NCBI RefSeq assembly: GCF_000013025.1
Contig: NC_008358.1
Location: 806,001 to 870,000, forward strand
Origin: Hyphomonas neptunium ATCC 15444
GTDB taxonomy: Bacteria; Pseudomonadota; Alphaproteobacteria; Caulobacterales; Hyphomonadaceae
Direction: 5' to 3'
DNA length: 64,000 bases
This document shows positions 10,893 through 20,773 of the stretch, piece by piece. Made by a program: the position numbers and the translations under genes. The notes below the pieces were generated by a model, which did no database searches, had not been told where the DNA came from, and worked only from the letters and a program-made list of their open reading frames with translations. Numbering within the stretch: position 1 is the first letter of the stretch; each line of letters starts with the position of its first letter.

Positions 10893-10908
10893 TGACCCAG
10901 CCCCCTGA
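10893..10908. repeat. Left terminal inverted repeat of the IS3-type element
   Basis: Sixteen bases identical to the complement of the right end. The outermost TG is the expected IS3-family terminus. Confidence 0.9.
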
Positions 10909-10955
10909 ATTCCGGCCATGATTTTGCAGACCATCTCGATTAGAGAGAATGACAC

Positions 10956-11219
10956 ATGCGCAAGAGCAGATTTACAGACGAGCAGATCATCGCGATGATC
11001 CGGGAGCACGAGAGCAGCTGAAGACGGCAGACATTTGCCGTAAGTACGGGCTGTCGGATGCGACCTTTTAAAAGTTGAAGGCAAAATTTGGAGGGACGAC
11101 GGTGTGGGGCACCCAGCGGTTGCGAACGCTGGAGACCCAGAACAGCAAGCTGAAGCGCCTGCTGGCCGAGGCGATGCCGGACAATGCAGCGCTGAAGGAT
11201 CTTGCCTCAAAAAATTTCT
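10956..11219 (+). pseudogene. IS3-family transposase OrfA, broken
   Basis: Begins MRKSRFTDEQIIAMIREHE, the typical helix-turn-helix start of IS3-family OrfA. A stop follows two codons later. In another frame the protein continues as LKTADICRKYGLSDATF, then a TAA interrupts it, then KLKAKFGG and the leucine-zipper segment LETQNSKLKRLLAEAM. At least one frameshift and one nonsense mutation make it non-functional as an ordinary protein. Confidence 0.9.
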
Positions 11220-12062
11220 GACGCCCCATGTCAAACCCAAGGCCGTGCAGCACCTGATGGATGTGCACGAGCTGAGCGAATGCCGGATCTGCAAGCTGGC
11301 TGAGCTGCATGCGGGAGCGTCTTCGGGCGCTCGCTGCGACGCGTCGCCGGTTTGGTTTCCGTCGGCTGGGCAATCTGCTCGACCGCGAGGGCCTGGGTGC
11401 TAACCACAAGAAGGTCTTCCGGATCTACCAAGAGGAAGGTCTCGCCGTGAAACGCCAGCGCGGCCGGAAGCGCGCGGTCGGCACCCGCAGCCCGATGCGC
11501 ATCCCGAACCAGAGATGGGGCCCCGATCGACTTCGTCTCAGCCGCACTGAGCGATGGCAGGGGGGGGCGTGGTCGATGACTTCACACGTGAGGCCCTGGC
11601 AACGGTTGTCGATGTTTCGCTGTCGGGCATCCGCGTCGCCCGGGACCTCTCCCGTCTGATCGACCAGCGCGGGCGTCCTCAAGATGATCGTCTCCGACAA
11701 CAGCACGGAGCAGACCAGTCACGCGATCCTGATATGGGTGAAGGAGGCCCGCATCGAATGGCACTACATTGCACCCGTAAAGCCTACGCAGAATGCGTTT
11801 GTGGAATCGTTCAATGGCCGGCTGCGGAACGAATGTCTCAACGTGCACCTGTTCGACCGTCTCAGTGAGGCGCCCAGCATTATCGAAGCCTGGCGGACCG
11901 ATTGCAATACCGTCCGCCCACATACATCCCTCGGTGGTCTCGTTCCGGCGATGTTCACCGACCAGGCGCGGCGAGCCCCGCCCGCTTCGCCTGAGCTCCG
12001 CTCAGCGGGCCTTGACCGCCCACCTCCAACCAGAAAGAAAGGCGAACAGAGACTACAATTAA
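11212..12062 (+). pseudogene. IS3-family transposase OrfB (DDE integrase core), broken
   Basis: Recognisable pieces lie in different frames: LTPHVKPKAVQHLMDVHELS, then RRRFGFRRLGNLLDREG, then VVDDFTREALATVVD, then [12 protein letters not shown] and [17 protein letters not shown] near the end. The first catalytic Asp survives as IDFVS in a shifted frame, the second in VSDN and the Glu in FVES. The usually conserved Gly of DNGTE is Ser here. The part between the N-terminal and HTH-like segments is shortened. Frameshifts near 11310, 11530, 11680 and the C-terminus show advanced decay. Confidence 0.9.
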
Positions 12063-12072
12063 GCGGCCCGGA

Positions 12073-12088
12073 TCAGGGGGCTGGGTCA
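12073..12088. repeat. Right terminal inverted repeat of the IS3-type element
   Basis: Exact complement of the left terminal repeat. It ends 44 bases before the start codon of the next gene, so the insertion lies within or next to that gene's promoter. Confidence 0.9.
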
Positions 12089-12132
12089 CGGGTGAAAAAA
12101 TCAATTTGGTTTTTCTGGGGGGATAGAAGAAC

Positions 12133-14280
12133 ATGACCGCAATCGAAAAGCGTGTTCCGGAGTCGGTTCTTGCCATCGTTTGGGCACTATTTCTTTCGAT
12201 TACTACCTATTATCGAGCGGATGGCTCAATTTACCCACTGATACAAGCGGACGAAGGCGTCAACGTTGCTTTGGCCGCAGCATTTGCAGGGTTTGAAAAC
12301 GACCTTGCTACGGATCGAAGCCTCGGCTACGCAATTTTGCTATCTCCCGCATTCTGGTTCTCAGAAGAACCAAATGAGATTTGGAGAAACATACGCATCA
12401 TCAACGCGTGTTTGTTAGGAGTCGCTGCGGTTCTTTTGCATCGACTCTCCATGCTACTCTTTCCAGTTGATCTAAAAGTTTATCGTTTGGCGGCAGTCGT
12501 TGTAACTTCGCTTTATCCGATGGGCGTGACGCTTTCCACATATGCGTTCGCTCAAACCGCGCTTGCCCCACTCTTTCTGCTGACATGTATATTTGTCATA
12601 AAAGTGTTGGCTAGCTCAATATCCGTCTTTTCGATTGGGCTGGGATTGATTGCTGGAATCATTTTCTGGCAGCACCCCACCGGCGCCCTGGTTGTGATTT
12701 CGACTCTATGTTTTGCGACATACATTGGAGTTGCTTTGAATCGATGGAAGTCTGCGCTTTGGATCGTCATCGGCCTGACAATTAGTCTTGGGACATACAA
12801 ATTTGCTTTGAAGCCATTTGCTGAAAGAATGACGTCATCGGTCGGCAGAGCAGAGGTGGCTGGCTATGGAAGTTCGCTACGGTTGCTCGATCCGCTGAAA
12901 ACCGCTGAAGGCTGGTCGTATGTTTTCCAAATCTCAAACGGGCATTTGTATTACTTAATAACTGCCTCTTTAGGGCTCGCGGCAGTTGGCGTGGTCCTTT
13001 CAGGAATATGTGTTTCGCGTTTCCGCTGGACAAGCAAAGTAACACGCGAGCTTAAAAAGCAGGTTGGCTATAACGGGTTCCTGTTGGTTGTGCTTCTAGG
13101 TGTAGCGTTTGTATCCGTATTGAACTTCGCGGTAGTTGGCAGTGCTATGCGAGCAGATCAGTTAATGTATGGTCGATATTTGGAACCGTATATTTTGCCA
13201 TTTGTGCTTTCCGGAATCCTTGGTTTTCGTCAAAAATATATATTGGCAGTGTTAATCGCGGCCAGCGCGAGCGGGCTGTATTTAGCTACGTACATTGATA
13301 CCAAAGCTCATTTTGCACCGTTCAATGTTTCAGCCCTATGGCAATACTTCAGTCTAAAACAGAACGGATTTTCGATGTGGTTGGCGACCGGATTGGGTCT
13401 CGTCGCAATTGTTGCATATGCCCCTCGAAGAATAGGTGTGTTGCTCACTGCAAGCATCTTTCTATTCGCTAGTCATGAGCAAGTAGCCTGGAGAGAGAGG
13501 GCGACGTCGAATGTGCCAAAGAGGTTGGAGCCTGCTCTTTGGATCAGAGAGAACGTCAAATCGAATACTTGCATTGGATTTGATCGAGAGGATCTTAGAA
13601 GAGGTCGCCACTTAACGACTTGGTTTGATAGCCATTTTATATTCTATGATAGAAATTTTCAGGCAATGTATTTCGACACTTGGGTCGAGAATTGCCCTGA
13701 TGGTCTGTTTTTCTCGTCCAATCATGAGTTGGATAAGGAACATACACAACTGGTCAGATTTGGCCGTCCAGGTCCCAACATGCCTTCACTCTGGTGGCGA
13801 AGGGACAAAATTCGTAGTGACGGATACCCCTTCTCTCCTTCATCATCATCGTCATCAGAGTTAACACGAATTCTTGGGCAAGGTTGGTATAATAACGAGC
13901 TGAAGCACATATGGTCTGCCGAATTGGCTGATTTGACAGTGCCTGTGCCGGAGCGATGCGCGACTGCTCAATGCGTCATCGAATTGGATCTGAATCCATT
14001 CGCGCCCACTGAACTCAGGCCTGTTGAAGTAATAATAAGCTGGAACCAACGTCAAAGTTTGCAAACCGCGACTTGGGTCTTTAGGAAACCCAATGAACAT
14101 TTAATTCAGATTCCGTTAGATTCAGAAGACTACTTTGAAAGGCTGAAGATAATGGTGCCGCAAGCGGTTCGCCCTTCTGATTTTGGTAATAGCAAAGACG
14201 CCCGCAGACTGGGGGTCGCACTCCGCGAAGTGCGACTAATAGTACTTCCAAACCAAGATGCGACGAATAAACTTGATTGA
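12133..14280 (+). CDS. GT-C-type membrane glycosyltransferase candidate with C-terminal beta domain
   Basis: A 715-residue protein with about 11 hydrophobic helices in residues 10-460. The first external loop contains QADEGVN, an Asp-Glu pair placed as in GT-C (ArnT/PMT-like) catalytic loops. A soluble C-terminal part of about 230 residues includes a serine run (PSSSSSSEL) and a beta-rich region opening [19 protein letters not shown], a pattern seen at the ends of other polysaccharide membrane enzymes. Its base composition is markedly AT-rich compared with genes beyond 19 kb, suggesting transfer. It starts 44 bases after the insertion-sequence end and may have lost its original promoter. Exact sugar and acceptor are unknown. 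Confidence 0.78.
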   Translation: MTAIEKRVPESVLAIVWALFLSITTYYRADGSIYPLIQADEGVNVALAAAFAGFENDLATDRSLGYAILLSPAFWFSEEPNEIWRNIRIINACLLGVAAVLLHRLSMLLFPVDLKVYRLAAVVVTSLYPMGVTLSTYAFAQTALAPLFLLTCIFVIKVLASSISVFSIGLGLIAGIIFWQHPTGALVVISTLCFATYIGVALNRWKSALWIVIGLTISLGTYKFALKPFAERMTSSVGRAEVAGYGSSLRLLDPLKTAEGWSYVFQISNGHLYYLITASLGLAAVGVVLSGICVSRFRWTSKVTRELKKQVGYNGFLLVVLLGVAFVSVLNFAVVGSAMRADQLMYGRYLEPYILPFVLSGILGFRQKYILAVLIAASASGLYLATYIDTKAHFAPFNVSALWQYFSLKQNGFSMWLATGLGLVAIVAYAPRRIGVLLTASIFLFASHEQVAWRERATSNVPKRLEPALWIRENVKSNTCIGFDREDLRRGRHLTTWFDSHFIFYDRNFQAMYFDTWVENCPDGLFFSSNHELDKEHTQLVRFGRPGPNMPSLWWRRDKIRSDGYPFSPSSSSSSELTRILGQGWYNNELKHIWSAELADLTVPVPERCATAQCVIELDLNPFAPTELRPVEVIISWNQRQSLQTATWVFRKPNEHLIQIPLDSEDYFERLKIMVPQAVRPSDFGNSKDARRLGVALREVRLIVLPNQDATNKLD

Positions 14281-14413
14281 GATTGAAAGTAGCTCAGTTC
14301 TTTCACATTTATACGGGTATGCGCGATCTGTTTGTACAGGCTTTGTAAGCAGACTCCCATAAGCTAAGAGCTTGATCTCTTCCAACAGAGTATTTCTTCA
14401 GTGTGCGCCCTAT

Positions 14414-17400
14414 TTAGAGTTCGGCTTTGACAGTGTGGGCACTGAATTCGCCGCTGTGTGGATTACGCTCTAGCCAATTGGGGTGTCGGTCATCCTCAAT
14501 CATACTTAGAATCGTCCGGCTACATTCTAGCCAAGAAATAATAGGGATTCCCTCCCTTTGGCCGGGGCGTCCTTTGGAGATGTTCGCAAACCACCCCTCC
14601 ATGGCATTGGCAAGCGGCAAGGGGGCATCATCCACGAAGTAGGTAGCGTAATCCCCGCAAATTTCGCGAAACACCGGAATATCTCTAACGAGGAGCGGTT
14701 TGTTGTAACGCGCTGCTTCGATGATTGGTAAGCCAAATCCTTCACCCTCAGAGGCCATGATGAGCCCTTGGCAAGCCTGATACAGGCTCACGAGTTGTTT
14801 ATCATCGGCGTGTTGCAGCCAAGTGAACCGTGACTCGGTTTTGGCGAGGTGTGTTAGGCGAGCTATAAGTCCGTCAACCATCCACCCCGCACCCCCGACG
14901 ACGACAAGCCGCATGGTTTCACCTTTGGCCCATGCGTGCTGGAGGGCATCAAGGACCTTTTGGTGACCCTTTCGCGGCTCTACGGTACCAACCATCAACA
15001 CGAAAGGTTGCTCATTCGAGTCCGAATGTTCCCAGTTCTCGACGGCATGCGGGATATCGCTGCCGAGATGGGACCAGCCAATAGAAAATTCCTGGCTTAT
15101 ACCATACTTGGTATCCGCCAGTTCTCGTTGGAGGTCGTGCGCCACGGCCCGAGAAATACAAATAGCTCCATCGCTTTCGGCAATGCAATACATCCACTCT
15201 GATTGGGCTGTATGGACGAAATCAGGAAACCATTGCGGGCTTACGATTGGCAAGAGGTCATATACAAAGAAAATAATCCGTACACCCTTAGACTTCAGGC
15301 GGGCACGTTCAGCTCGATGTGCTTTGGATATTTCTGGTTGCCAGTCCAGAATGAAAAGTACATCTCCAGGGTTTGGGTGAATTTCTGACTCGGTGATACA
15401 TCCGCCCGGAATGCCGTATTCCGCGCAAACATAAACGGAAGCTGTGCGGTAGGTTTGATGAGTGGTCGCAAAGACAGGCTCGACACGAAAGCCGGGTGGG
15501 GGCGAGCGAAGCAGTTGATCAAGGATAGAGCGGCTCGTTCTCTCCACTCCGGTTAGCTTCTTCGTGGCTACTATGGCGCTTATGTCCACATACAGGGTTT
15601 TCTGATGAGAGAGCATCCGATGGTTTATTGCTGATGAAAAGGCGATTTCGCGTAGAGCGTCGGGAAAGTCACTAGCGAGACTGCCAGTGTATTTTTGAAG
15701 ATCTTTCAAAGTCAGTCCGTACATTCGACCGTTGCCAGCGTAAAAACTTTCAAGGGCAGATTTCATCTCATCAGCCACAAAGGCAGGCGAGTGACATTTC
15801 TCAATATACTCTGCGGCCTTCTTGCCGAGTTCCTTCCTTTGGTCAGGAGACTGCCACAGCTGTGTCAGAACTTCGGATAGATGTTCAGGGGTAACTACCT
15901 CAGGCGTCTGCAGCACGATGTCCTCGGGAAGTTCGTTCATGGCGCCGAGCTTGTTGACAACCAGTGGTATCCCGGCCGCGAGACAGTCAAAAACTGCGGC
16001 CGACGTTTCGCCCCGCGTCACCTTGCGGAGCTGAATGGCAACATCAGTATTCCGCAGTGCTTCCCGATAACTGGTCGCATCCACGAATCCAGTAATCCGT
16101 ACGCTCTGTTCAAGCCCGAGATCAGCGATGCGGCCATTTAATCGCCGTCCAAATTCGCCGCCCTCATTTTCCCCGATGAAGATCAGTTCGCAATCGTTCC
16201 TCTTCGACATCGGTGACAGCGCCCAGGATTCGACGAGTTCGATCGGGCATTTCACATCGTCGATAAATCCAAAGGTCGAAATGCGAAACTTACGCTGCTT
16301 GCTCGACCTGACGGAAGCCTCGCAACTCAGGGCAGCCTTAGGAAAATTAACTTTGCGCCAGCGAGAGCCATAAGCTTCACCATAAATTTCCTCCGCGATG
16401 TGCCGGGCAGTCTGGGAATGAGTTATAATCCCGAGAGCTCGAGAGATAATTTCGCGAGAGGCGGGCCAAGAATTTATGGCCGCGTCATCGGAAATTTGTG
16501 CTCTTGAAATGACCGGCGTCCACCCATGTGAACTGTAGAGCGCCCGCCAGAAGCCATACGACCAACCCAGATGATTTTCCGCATGCCGCAGAAAGCTGCC
16601 GAAAAACTGATCGTGTAGGACAACAACGCCTGGGTATCGCCTCAGCAAGTCGAACATGTGCGTATGAAAGGGCGAATTTCCGAAATGATAGAGTATCCGG
16701 TCATAGCTTTGTGCATTTGCTGAAAAGTCTTTGGTCGAAATGACCCTCAGGCCGCCAGCAAGGTCTGTCGATGCCGCATCTGGCTGTTCTACCACACATA
16801 CGATGTCATAGTGTTGCGACAGTGCGGGAATAAGTTCTGCGCTATAGTCGGCTATGCCCGTTCTTTCCGGGGGCAGTGGTGAAATGTAAGCAAGCGATGG
16901 GCGCTTGGTCGTTATCTGTGCAACTCTCAATGGGCGGTCAAGGCAAGTCAGCGCTTCAAGTGTCCGCTGAGCGCTGTTCGACCAGGAATATTTCTCCAGT
17001 GTCTGTTTGCCTGCTGCATTCAGTTCGGCGCGGAAGCCTTCATCCAAAAGCGCTTTTTTCATCATTGAGGCGAGCGCTGCAGTGTCGTGCGGGTCAAAGA
17101 GACCAGGGCTTACTGCTGCAATCTCGCGAATGCCGGGAGCATCTGCGCCAATCACTGGTGTTTCACATTTCATAGCTTCCAGCAGGGGGAGACCAAATCC
17201 TTCGTGCAAGGAGGGAAATACTACCAGCTTTGCGCAGGTGTAAAAACTCACAAGCGCTGCTTCTGGTACAAAGCCCACTGTAACGATGCGATCGATAGAA
17301 AGGTTGGAATCACTTGCCCATCGAAATATTTTTTCCTTATCCGCTGGTTCGATATGACCAAGGATGAGTATCTTATACTCGCGCTGAACACTATGAGGTA

Positions 17401-18142
17401 GAAAGGAAAAAGCTTCTATCAGTCGCCGGAGGTTTTTCCGCTCGTCTAGTCCGCCTGGGTAGAGGATGTATTTGCCTAAGCGGCGCCCGGCGCCCTGTAG
17501 GGCGTCCTGACGTCTCACGTTCTCGAAGGCGGCGCCGACGCCAGCGTGTATCACATTGAGCTTACTCTCCGGGGGCTTTATGACGGATATCACCTCTTCC
17601 CTGGTAGATTCGGAAATGCACAGGAACTGATCGGCCCTAGAAAACTGCTCGAGTTTATCCTCGTAAAACGCTCGATAGACCGGATCCCTAAGATATACGG
17701 CTCGGTTTAGAGCAGGGATCAGATCATACGCGATAACACTGCATGGCTGAGAGGACGACGTATGGCCTATGCTGGTCACAGCATCATCAACGAAGCCTTC
17801 GAAATGACTTGAGACGAGAAGGCAATCTCCGGAGAGTGATTGCAAGAACCGCTCTCTCATGATTTCGCTTGCTCGACGGCGAATGGATCGCTCAGGGCTC
17901 CAACCGACAACTTCTGGAAGACCGCGCCATTCCAAGATGTGATCATTGCCCAAAATGGGGCCGAATTGCTTGCGGATGTCGTCGGCGCCCTCCGCAAGCA
18001 TACCGTTTACGCACAGAATTAATTCATGCTGCTTAGCTTGGTTTGCCAGGCTGGCTACAAGCGACCGTGTGTAGTTGCCAATTCCGCGTAATCTGCTCGC
18101 GGATTGAGCGCCTTGCATGTCAATTACAATTCGCATGATCAT
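14414..18142 (-). CDS. Triple-domain GT4 glycosyltransferase (candidate O-chain polymerase)
   Basis: A 1242-residue cytosolic protein made of three GT-B modules. Module 1 (1-400) has GGLDERKN at 230-237 and an EX7E motif with E314 and E322. Module 2 (about 415-800) opens with SPLPPERTGIADYS and carries the variant RGETSAAVFD at 710-719, where the first acidic residue of the usual pair is not conserved. Module 3 (about 848-1220) has GTVEPRKG at 1052-1059 and E1134/E1142. Multidomain GT4 proteins such as WbdA polymerise O-antigens made of mannose; here gmd/rmd suggest D-rhamnose. ATG codons at 18142 and 18136 are both possible. Convergent with the gene at 12133. Confidence 0.92.
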   Translation of the reverse strand: MIMRIVIDMQGAQSASRLRGIGNYTRSLVASLANQAKQHELILCVNGMLAEGADDIRKQFGPILGNDHILEWRGLPEVVGWSPERSIRRRASEIMRERFLQSLSGDCLLVSSHFEGFVDDAVTSIGHTSSSQPCSVIAYDLIPALNRAVYLRDPVYRAFYEDKLEQFSRADQFLCISESTREEVISVIKPPESKLNVIHAGVGAAFENVRRQDALQGAGRRLGKYILYPGGLDERKNLRRLIEAFSFLPHSVQREYKILILGHIEPADKEKIFRWASDSNLSIDRIVTVGFVPEAALVSFYTCAKLVVFPSLHEGFGLPLLEAMKCETPVIGADAPGIREIAAVSPGLFDPHDTAALASMMKKALLDEGFRAELNAAGKQTLEKYSWSNSAQRTLEALTCLDRPLRVAQITTKRPSLAYISPLPPERTGIADYSAELIPALSQHYDIVCVVEQPDAASTDLAGGLRVISTKDFSANAQSYDRILYHFGNSPFHTHMFDLLRRYPGVVVLHDQFFGSFLRHAENHLGWSYGFWRALYSSHGWTPVISRAQISDDAAINSWPASREIISRALGIITHSQTARHIAEEIYGEAYGSRWRKVNFPKAALSCEASVRSSKQRKFRISTFGFIDDVKCPIELVESWALSPMSKRNDCELIFIGENEGGEFGRRLNGRIADLGLEQSVRITGFVDATSYREALRNTDVAIQLRKVTRGETSAAVFDCLAAGIPLVVNKLGAMNELPEDIVLQTPEVVTPEHLSEVLTQLWQSPDQRKELGKKAAEYIEKCHSPAFVADEMKSALESFYAGNGRMYGLTLKDLQKYTGSLASDFPDALREIAFSSAINHRMLSHQKTLYVDISAIVATKKLTGVERTSRSILDQLLRSPPPGFRVEPVFATTHQTYRTASVYVCAEYGIPGGCITESEIHPNPGDVLFILDWQPEISKAHRAERARLKSKGVRIIFFVYDLLPIVSPQWFPDFVHTAQSEWMYCIAESDGAICISRAVAHDLQRELADTKYGISQEFSIGWSHLGSDIPHAVENWEHSDSNEQPFVLMVGTVEPRKGHQKVLDALQHAWAKGETMRLVVVGGAGWMVDGLIARLTHLAKTESRFTWLQHADDKQLVSLYQACQGLIMASEGEGFGLPIIEAARYNKPLLVRDIPVFREICGDYATYFVDDAPLPLANAMEGWFANISKGRPGQREGIPIISWLECSRTILSMIEDDRHPNWLERNPHSGEFSAHTVKAEL

Positions 18143-18691
18143 TCACCGCCATGATGACGTTTTGTTTCTGCGCAAGAGCTTAAATGTTGTCAGCGTCACA
18201 GGCGCGACCCGCGATAAAAGGTATCGCTCGTTTAAGCTGCTCAGGTGCTTTGGAGTGCAAGTCAAGGGCAACAATCACCTTTCCGATAGTGGTCCTGTGG
18301 CTCAAGGAGTCCCCTTTTGTCTCAATAATCGTCTGAGCTTCGCCACCGCTAGTTTGCCCTCCATTGTTTAGATCTTGAAGACAAGTCAGACCGAAACCTA
18401 GATCATAAATTAGCGCAACCGAGAACCGTCGGTTTGCGGTACCTCAAGAGTCCGCCGGTCTCAGATTGCCCTGAAGCCATAGATTCCGGTCGAGGCGCCG
18501 GGTTTAATCATTCTCCTTTAGGTGGATATTAGTGTGGCTTGGAGAGATGTGGTCGAGGGAAATATTTGGCGTTGAGAAGAATGTCCTCAACCTCTAGCCT
18601 TCATAGGCTCAGTTGAATTGGTTCTGATCAGAAGGCGGCTGCCCGTCGATAGGTATTCATTTGGCTTGGAGGCGTTCCTCCAAATGTGCGC
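18143..18691. other. Intergenic stretch, possibly with remnants of a lost gene
   Basis: About 550 bases between two minus-strand glycosyltransferase genes. No complete gene is apparent. On the minus strand near 18515, AAAGGAG is followed by an ATG whose frame gives 16 codons, a stop, then another short open stretch ending VPQTDGSRLR; this could be the tail of a decayed gene but I cannot assign a family. The promoter of the triple-domain transferase probably lies in the half nearest 18142. Confidence 0.4.
18666..18683 (-). terminator. Small hairpin after the GT2 gene, possible terminator
   Basis: TTGGAGG and CCTCCAA form a perfect 7-bp stem with a 4-base loop, nine bases beyond the stop codon of the minus-strand GT2 gene. 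There is no T-run after it, so intrinsic termination is uncertain. Confidence 0.35.
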
Positions 18692-19735
18692 TTAGTTAGC
18701 GGGCGGCTCTAAGCTTAAAAGTTGTGTCGGCAAGGCTTGTTCCTGTTCGCAGGGGCGCACATGAGCCCTGCGCGAGCTTAGTCGACAGGGATTCCACGCC
18801 ATTCGACGGAGTAGGGGCCATAGGCCCAGATGGCGGTCGCTCTGCTTCCATTTCCCAGGGCGGGAAGCTTGCCAGCTTCCCGATAGGCCGTCGCCTATAC
18901 CCCGAACCATTGGAACAAAACGAGGCGTGAAGGAATTCCGTGCAAGGACATACAGCGTAAGTACAATATGCCCCGGAAGGCTCAATAGCATGAGCGGCAA
19001 CGGCATGTTTTTGAAATAGGTCCAGAGGCGGTTGCGCGTTCCGTAATATGTGGAAAATGTGCTTTGTCGGCCGGTGATGCCGCTGCCGGCGTGGTGGACA
19101 ACCGCGTCATGGACGAAAAGACAGTCATGGCCGGCGAGTTGGAGCCGGAAGCCCAAATCCACGTCCTCACAGTAACAGAAAAATCGCTCGTCAAATCCGC
19201 CCATCTGACGGAACAGCTCTGAATCATACATGGCAGATGCGCCGCAGGCGCTGAAACACCAGCCAGTGTTTGGTAATTCGCTGGCAGGACGGCCGAAGCC
19301 GCCGCGCCAAGGTATGCCAAAAAAGAAATAGGCGTCGCCTGCGCCGTCCATCAAGGCGCCGTCATTGAGGTCCAGCTGCGCTGACGCGAATGTCTTGCAG
19401 CTAGGATTGGCTCTCGTAGCCGCCTCCAGCTTTTCCAGCCAATCCGGTTCTGCCACTGTATCGGGATTGAGTAGCACCAGCCATTTGCCGCGCGCGCCTT
19501 CGGCCGCCCGATTATTACCAGCCGCGAAACCAAGGTTCTGGCCGCTGCGGATCAACCGACCCGCAGGCACACCCGACAGGTCCAACATATCCGCAGAGCC
19601 ATCCGCCGACGCATTGTCCAGAACAATCAGTTCGAAATCCTGGAAGGTCTGACGGCCAAGAGAATTGACCGCCTCCTGAAGGAAGGCGCCACCATTGTAG
19701 TTGATGATGATAACAGAGATTTCGGGTGGATTCAT
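18692..19735 (-). CDS. GT2 family glycosyltransferase (rhamnosyltransferase-like)
   Basis: A 347-residue GT-A enzyme. Residues 5-15 read ISVIIINYNGG, then LDNASADGSAD, LLNPDTV as the metal-binding motif and GGFDERFFCYCEDVDLGFR as the C-terminal acidic motif typical of WcaE/RfbN-like rhamnosyl- and related transferases. One hydrophobic segment near residue 255 may associate with the membrane. It lies 18 bases after kdsA on the same strand, so LPS core and surface-glycan genes may share a transcript. It probably adds a core or O-chain sugar; donor and linkage cannot be read from the sequence. Confidence 0.92.
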   Translation of the reverse strand: MNPPEISVIIINYNGGAFLQEAVNSLGRQTFQDFELIVLDNASADGSADMLDLSGVPAGRLIRSGQNLGFAAGNNRAAEGARGKWLVLLNPDTVAEPDWLEKLEAATRANPSCKTFASAQLDLNDGALMDGAGDAYFFFGIPWRGGFGRPASELPNTGWCFSACGASAMYDSELFRQMGGFDERFFCYCEDVDLGFRLQLAGHDCLFVHDAVVHHAGSGITGRQSTFSTYYGTRNRLWTYFKNMPLPLMLLSLPGHIVLTLYVLARNSFTPRFVPMVRGIGDGLSGSWQASRPGKWKQSDRHLGLWPLLRRMAWNPCRLSSRRAHVRPCEQEQALPTQLLSLEPPAN

Positions 19736-19753
19736 GCGCGCTGCCTGTGGGAA

Positions 19754-20605
19754 TCAACCGTTTGCGGCTGAGTGAATGGATTTCAGTGTAGAAAGAAGCG
19801 CTTCAGCCCCGGAAAGTGCCAGACAGCTCGGACCATCACACAGCGCTTTGTCCGGATCGGTATGGAATTCCAGAAAAACGCCGTCTGCGCCTGCGGCGAT
19901 GGCTGACTTTGCGATGATCGCCACGCCGTCCCTCCGGCCGCCCGTGGAAGCGCCAGCGGTCCTCGGATCGGCGCCGGGCAGCTGCACGGCGTGGGTCGCA
20001 TCGATCGTTACGGGACAGCCAAGCTTTTTCATCTCGGGAATGGCCAGCATGTCGACCACAAGATTGTTGTAGCCAAAGCTGACGCCGCGTTCGCACATGA
20101 TTACGCCGGTTTCCGGTGCCACTTCGGCGATCTTCGTGAGGATATTCTTAGCGTCCCACGGCGCCATGAACTGCGCCTTCTTGGCCTGGATCAGGGCTTT
20201 TTCTCTCGCAGCGGCCCTGGCGGTGGCGATGACGAGGTCGGTCTGTCGAACCAGAAAGGCCGGCAGCTGGATAATGTCGGCAACGGCGGCAACCGGTTCG
20301 GCCTGGGCGGGTTCATGCAGATCTGTGACGACCGGCACCCCGAGCTTCGCCTTGACCGAGGAGAGGATTTTCAGGCCCGTTTCCAGACCCGGCCCTCTAT
20401 AGGATGTGATAGAGGAGCGGTTGGCCTTGTCGAAACTGGCCTTGAACACGTAGGGCAGCCCAAGAGAGACGCAGATGCGCTTCAACTCAGTTCCGACTTC
20501 CAGTGCCAGTCCCTCATCTTCCAGAACGTTCAGTCCTGCCATCACGGCGAGCGGACCCTTTCCGCCAATGGTCCAGCCGGACGGCGTGTGAGTGAGTGCT
20601 GCCAT
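19754..20605 (-). CDS. kdsA: 3-deoxy-8-phosphooctulonate synthase (KDO-8-P synthase)
   Basis: Condenses phosphoenolpyruvate with D-arabinose 5-phosphate to KDO 8-phosphate, the precursor of the inner-core sugar of lipopolysaccharide. The 283-residue TIM-barrel protein has KASFDKANRSS near residue 55, GVPVVTDLHE, QLPAFLVRQTDL and APWDAKN, all standard for KdsA. TRGVSFGYNN appears as ERGVSFGYNN, and DATHAVQLPG is present. Length is normal. It precedes the GT2 gene by 18 bases on the minus strand. Upstream lies a terminator-like hairpin and a candidate leader peptide, so expression may be attenuated. Confidence 0.97.
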   Translation of the reverse strand: MAALTHTPSGWTIGGKGPLAVMAGLNVLEDEGLALEVGTELKRICVSLGLPYVFKASFDKANRSSITSYRGPGLETGLKILSSVKAKLGVPVVTDLHEPAQAEPVAAVADIIQLPAFLVRQTDLVIATARAAAREKALIQAKKAQFMAPWDAKNILTKIAEVAPETGVIMCERGVSFGYNNLVVDMLAIPEMKKLGCPVTIDATHAVQLPGADPRTAGASTGGRRDGVAIIAKSAIAAGADGVFLEFHTDPDKALCDGPSCLALSGAEALLSTLKSIHSAANG

Positions 20606-20675
20606 GATATCGCTCCGGAATGCCCTAAGGGGGCTAGTTAGCGGAATTCATCGCGTCCGCGAACCAGTTTCCTCA

Positions 20676-20715
20676 CCCCCGAAAACAAAGAAGCCGCCCT
20701 GTCGAAGGGCGGCTT
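20676..20715 (-). terminator. Intrinsic terminator between leader ORF and kdsA
   Basis: AAGCCGCCCT (20691-20700) pairs perfectly with AGGGCGGCTT (20706-20715) across a 5-base loop. Read on the minus strand, the stem is followed by CTTTGTTTTC, a good T-rich tail. A second GC stem (20722-20726 with 20729-20733) lies just before it. It either ends a small transcript from 20854 or attenuates kdsA. Confidence 0.8.
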
Positions 20716-20773
20716 CCGTGAGCCCCGTGGGGCCCGTCAGGTCGTGGCGTGTTTCAGCGCCTAACCTGCATCT

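Larger units (their letters stand above)
10893..12088. mobile_element. Decayed IS3-family insertion sequence
   Basis: About 1.2 kb bounded by inverted repeats: TGACCCAGCCCCCTGA at 10893-10908 and its exact complement at 12073-12088; the similarity continues a few bases inward. The ends start TG and finish CA as in IS3-family elements. Inside are fragments of OrfA and of a DDE transposase OrfB, interrupted by frameshifts, stops and an internal deletion, so the element is inactive. I see no matching target duplication at the flanks, which suggests an old insertion or later rearrangement. The element separates two divergently oriented glycan genes. Confidence 0.92.
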
